From: Cylindrospermum stagnale PCC 7417
Lineage (GTDB): Bacteria; Cyanobacteriota; Cyanobacteriia; Cyanobacteriales; Nostocaceae
NCBI RefSeq assembly: GCF_000317535.1
Contig: NC_019757.1
Location: 285,001-349,000 of the forward strand
Length of the DNA: 64,000 nucleotides
Direction: 5' to 3'
Positions 62,770 through 64,000 of the stretch are shown here, in pieces. The notes beneath the pieces were generated by a model. It was not told the origin of the DNA. It did not search any database and worked only from the letters and a program-made list of their open reading frames with translations. The position numbers and the translations under genes were made by a program. The number at the start of each line of letters is the position of its first letter. The first letter of the stretch is position 1.

Positions 62770-63090
62770 ATGATTGCTGAGAGCCAAATATTTTCGAGAA
62801 AATTCGACCAGTACGACATGATAAATCACTGGCTAATAATTGCCCTGGTAGCTTATCTAATAGGAGCGGCGATGGAAGGGGCGAGTACAGCCAGTCAGCT
62901 ATTTAATTCAGCACCAGACCTAATTAAAGGCAGACAAAACAACCTTTCAGAGCCTGCCACTCCACCCACTACAAGTTGGCAAGTTGTCGCCGCCATTGCC
63001 TCGGTAAGTATATGCGGGGCTTTCTGCTGGCCCTGTCGCCTGTTCCACCGTTCAATTAAAGGGGATGGGAAAGATGGGCAGGCAAAATAA
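62770..63090 (+). CDS. Small hypothetical membrane protein
   Basis: This 106-aa protein has two hydrophobic segments: WLIIALVAYLIGAAMEG near residues 20-38 and VVAAIASVSICGAFCWPC near 72-88. A linker rich in Pro and Thr lies between. It probably spans the membrane twice. Its start follows the 78-aa gene by 13 bp. No family is recognised. Confidence 0.5.
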   Translation: MIAESQIFSRKFDQYDMINHWLIIALVAYLIGAAMEGASTASQLFNSAPDLIKGRQNNLSEPATPPTTSWQVVAAIASVSICGAFCWPCRLFHRSIKGDGKDGQAK

Positions 63091-63107
63091 ATACCTTGTC
63101 TACTACC

Positions 63108-63254
63108 CCCTTCTTTTTAGAGCGAGTTAAGCACTATCTCACAGCAAAAATTGGCTTGCTATTAGCAGTATAGCCTGTGCTCAGTGCATTGATTGCCCCG
63201 ATAGCTGGTGCACTGCCAGACCGTTTGGGAACTCGGTTAGTTGTACCGCCAGGA
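63108..63254 (+). pseudogene. Fragment of an MFS (DHA2) exporter gene
   Basis: The frame reads PFFLERVKHYLTAKIGLLLA, a stop (TAG), then PVLSALIAPIAGALPDRLGT. The intact exporter at 41175 has PFFLELVKHYPTKQVGLLLA then PVLIVLTAPIAGILADRFG at the equivalent place. About 45 of roughly 500 residues remain, with a nonsense codon. It is a relic of a close homologue, perhaps left from a duplication or transfer. Confidence 0.75.
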
Positions 63255-63276
63255 AGGATTTTCTACCCAATGCCTT

Positions 63277-64000
63277 TTAAGCTGCGATCGCTACGCGTGA
63301 GGTATATGCAGAAGAGTCTCCTTTAACAACCTCACTATGTTTGCCGTCAATGCTGACTGGGATATCGCCGGAAATTGTCACTCGCTGAACATGTCGAGGC
63401 TGGTTGCCGTAATCAGCGATCGCATAATGTTGAGTAGCGCGGTTGTCCCAAAACGCCACGTCTCCCACTTGCCAACGCCAGCGAACTGTGTTTTCAGGAC
63501 GCGTCACATAGGACTGCAACAGTCTGATCAAGTCGTTTGATTCAGTTTCAGATAAGCCACGGATTCGATGAACGAAACCACCGATGAAAAGTCCACGCTC
63601 GCCGGACTCAGGATGGATGCGTACGACCGGATGAATAGTCTCATATACCGTCGATGTGAAGACAGACCGATAAGCTCTAACCTCTTCAGTCAGGTCAACT
63701 GCGGCTGCCGCATAGTCATAGGCGTTGCTGTGGACAGCCCAGAGTTGGTCAGCGATATTACGCAGATGGGGTGGCAAATCCTGGTATGCAGTCACCGAGT
63801 TTGCCCAGATAGTGTCGCCTCCAGATCTGGGGATGATCAGCGCCCGTAAGATAGAGCCGAGAGGGGGGCGGTCTACGAATGTAACATCCGTGTGCCAGTT
63901 GTTGGCGCGGGCGACAGTTCGTCCATAATCCAGGTCGAGGACTTCTGGGTGTCCTGGGAGCGACGGTACTGTGGGATGGGCCGTGGTGACCTCACCGAAC
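63277..64000 (-). CDS. TauD/TfdA-family dioxygenase (partial, 5' end outside window)
   Basis: This is the C-terminal 240 or so residues of a 2-oxoglutarate/Fe(II) dioxygenase; the frame stays open to the window edge, so the start lies beyond 64000. The iron ligands are His and Asp in NNWHTDVTFVDRPPLGSIL and the distal His in FWDNRATQHYAIADYG, followed by the family's Arg-containing end (HVQRVTISGDIPV). The closest described activities are taurine and alkylsulfate or sulfonate oxygenation. Sulfonate-type binding proteins at 35.8-38.2 kb would fit, but they are 25 kb away. Confidence 0.88.
   Translation of the reverse strand, partial: FGEVTTAHPTVPSLPGHPEVLDLDYGRTVARANNWHTDVTFVDRPPLGSILRALIIPRSGGDTIWANSVTAYQDLPPHLRNIADQLWAVHSNAYDYAAAAVDLTEEVRAYRSVFTSTVYETIHPVVRIHPESGERGLFIGGFVHRIRGLSETESNDLIRLLQSYVTRPENTVRWRWQVGDVAFWDNRATQHYAIADYGNQPRHVQRVTISGDIPVSIDGKHSEVVKGDSSAYTSRVAIAA

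Overview
The window comes from a filamentous, Nostoc-like cyanobacterium. The evidence is many GCGATCGC (HIP1) palindromes, chlorophyll genes (Mg-chelatase ChlI and light-dependent protochlorophyllide reductase), the cyanobacterial proton-extrusion protein PcxA, tandem 14-mers of the cattagtcattggt type, Uma2-family genes, repeat-rich sensor kinases, and many small MITE-like elements. No rRNA, tRNA, CRISPR array or intact transposase gene was recognised.

Layout. Positions 1-4.5 kb hold housekeeping genes: L27, L21, a nucleotidyltransferase and chlI. 4.8-7.1 kb is a HEAT-repeat/NACHT NTPase gene split by one in-frame TAA that lies inside a 105-bp repeat. 7.4-10.5 kb is an acetolactate-synthase-like enzyme next to a succinate-semialdehyde dehydrogenase. 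This is the pair known to close the cyanobacterial TCA cycle. 10.8-16.2 kb carries a DUF1622 protein, an FHA-GAF adenylate cyclase, a Ser/Thr kinase with SH3 tail, a YlqF GTPase and a VOC protein. 16.2-21.3 kb mixes intact genes (Uma2, Coq4-like, class I aldolase) with decayed ones: a RelE-like toxin, a molybdopterin oxidoreductase and a CAP-domain fragment. 21.3-31.6 kb holds aspC, a glycosyltransferase-TPR protein, a MITE-broken kinase, a TPR protein that appears to have lost its protease domain, a second Uma2 gene, por, pcxA and an MltA-like protein. 32-38 kb holds hydrolases, msrB and two sulfonate-type binding proteins. 38.7-42.7 kb is a possible small biosynthesis/export cluster (homocitrate/isopropylmalate synthase-like enzyme, membrane hydroxylase, MFS exporter). 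42.9-46.4 kb pairs a UrtA-like binding protein with a Cache-HAMP histidine kinase.

The most unusual region is 47.9-57.0 kb. A 505-aa protein has the leader style of cargo from extracellular contractile injection systems (degenerate DUF4157-type entry, IQR/IQAK and QRACSEC motifs), a pretoxin segment and a C-terminal toxin. It overlaps a candidate immunity gene by 4 bp, and a second immunity-like gene follows. Next comes a 1000-aa reading frame of amphipathic 11/22-residue repeats ending in a putative PD-(D/E)XK nuclease toxin. Its 5' end is truncated and frameshifted, as in an orphan toxin module, and three uncharacterised genes follow.

The end of the window has a sensor kinase with three tandem GAF domains that resemble cyanobacteriochromes (Cys-His at residues 132, 317 and 502), a remnant of an MFS exporter similar to the intact one at 41.2 kb, and the 3' part of a TauD-family dioxygenase that runs off the edge. 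The many decayed genes, MITEs and toxin modules point to a plastic accessory region set among core genes.
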